Assembly (NCBI RefSeq): GCF_019879105.1
Contig: NZ_CP082248.1
Coordinates: 372,001 to 436,000, forward strand
Length of the DNA stretch: 64,000 nt
DNA from: Natrinema sp. SYSU A 869
Lineage (GTDB): Archaea > Halobacteriota > Halobacteria > Halobacteriales > Natrialbaceae
Direction: 5' to 3'
Both the position numbers and the translations under genes were made by a program. This document shows, in pieces, positions 63,817 through 64,000 of this stretch. Below the pieces are notes generated by a model. It was not told the origin of the DNA, made no database searches, and was given only the letters and a program-made list of their open reading frames with translations. The first letter of the stretch is position 1; each line of letters opens with the position of its first letter.

Positions 63817-64000
63817 GCTCCCGCCCCCTCGCTTGCGCGCTCGAACTCACGGATGAACACGAAGACGAAGCCGAGGGTCATCACGAGTAGGATGATTCCG
63901 ATGGCGTACGCGACGCCCATCTGGCCCCGCCCGTAGGCGAACTGATACAATAACACAGCGAGGATGGACGTGTCGTATCCCGGTCCGCCGTTCGTGATCT
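63813..64000 (-). CDS. Carbohydrate ABC transporter permease (MalF type), C-terminal end only
   Basis: The last 62 codons before the window edge on the minus strand read ITNGGPGYDTSILAVLLYQF, AYGRGQMGVAYAIGIILLVM and end FEEFERASEGAGA-like (IREFERASEGAGA-stop). The NGGPGYDTSIL...Y..AF pattern and the last span belong to MalF-type permeases. The remainder, and probably the binding-protein gene, lie beyond the window. Confidence 0.85.
   Translation of the reverse strand, partial: ITNGGPGYDTSILAVLLYQFAYGRGQMGVAYAIGIILLVMTLGFVFVFIREFERASEGAGA

Noticed and set aside
1..64000. CRISPR array, rRNA or tRNA genes, replication origin
   Set aside because: No regularly spaced repeats, no tRNA-like TTCGA arms in a cloverleaf, no rRNA sequence and no Orc1/Cdc6 gene seen.

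Overview
The window is haloarchaeal (class Halobacteria; a Natrialbales-like genome would fit, but this is inferred). The proteins are acidic, the secreted lipoproteins carry twin-arginine signals followed by a lipobox Cys, promoters are archaeal TATA boxes 20-35 nt before nearly leaderless starts, and there are a HalOD1 protein, an ISH3-type transposase and many IclR regulators. There is no rRNA, replication or translation gene and I recognised no tRNA. The content is transporters, sugar, sugar-acid and cyclitol enzymes and decayed insertion sequences, as in a megaplasmid or an accessory chromosomal region.

Layout. 1-6.7 kb: end of an enolase-superfamily dehydratase, a universal stress protein, a TAXI-type TRAP transporter (binding protein, fused permease, 77-aa membrane protein), a relic of an acetyl-CoA hydrolase/CoA-transferase and a 2-hydroxyacid dehydrogenase. 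6.7-13.5 kb: an IS6-like relic, then an IclR regulator, a CaiB-type CoA transferase, a CitE-like lyase and a CitMHS citrate carrier (apparent uptake, CoA activation and cleavage of a citrate-like acid), then an IS630 relic. 13.8-21.1 kb: IclR, SDR, zinc dehydrogenase, mannonate dehydratase and a DctPQM TRAP transporter, a plausible hexuronate/mannonate unit. 21.1-29.7 kb: an IS graveyard (IS6-like, IS630 and ISH3 copies, one element nested in another) around a tandem HalOD1 protein, a frameshifted BCCT carrier and a broken EamA permease.

30.3-54.6 kb is the most interesting part. It has two IolG-like Gfo/Idh/MocA dehydrogenases, two copies (one frameshifted) of a zinc dehydrogenase resembling Thermotoga scyllo-inosose dehydrogenase (IolM), two IolE-like TIM barrels, a ThDP enzyme of the acetolactate synthase/IolD superfamily, an F420-dependent sugar dehydrogenase homologue, an enolase-superfamily dehydratase, an IolA/MmsA-like aldehyde dehydrogenase, an IclR regulator, an EamA permease, a complete sugar ABC importer with a UspA gene, and an HpcH/HpaI aldolase. 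Together they look like a haloarchaeal cyclitol (inositol-like) or related polyol/aldonate pathway.

A 17-bp palindrome, GTTTG-N7-CAAAC, occurs seven times exactly and twice with one mismatch. Every occurrence I found is non-coding. Two flank the start of the IclR gene at 43,053, so this regulator is the best candidate to bind them. 54.6-64 kb: a phosphoenolpyruvate synthase relic, an MFS sugar porter, a UspA protein, a glucose-1-dehydrogenase-like enzyme, an IS6-like relic, and an ABC sugar importer (frameshifted ATPase, two permeases, the last cut by the window end) in operon with an inositol-monophosphatase-family enzyme.

Single-nucleotide lesions in otherwise complete genes (BCCT carrier, IolM-like copy, ABC ATPase) are recurrent. 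They mean either genome decay or assembly indels. Family names come from recognition of protein motifs; no database search was run.
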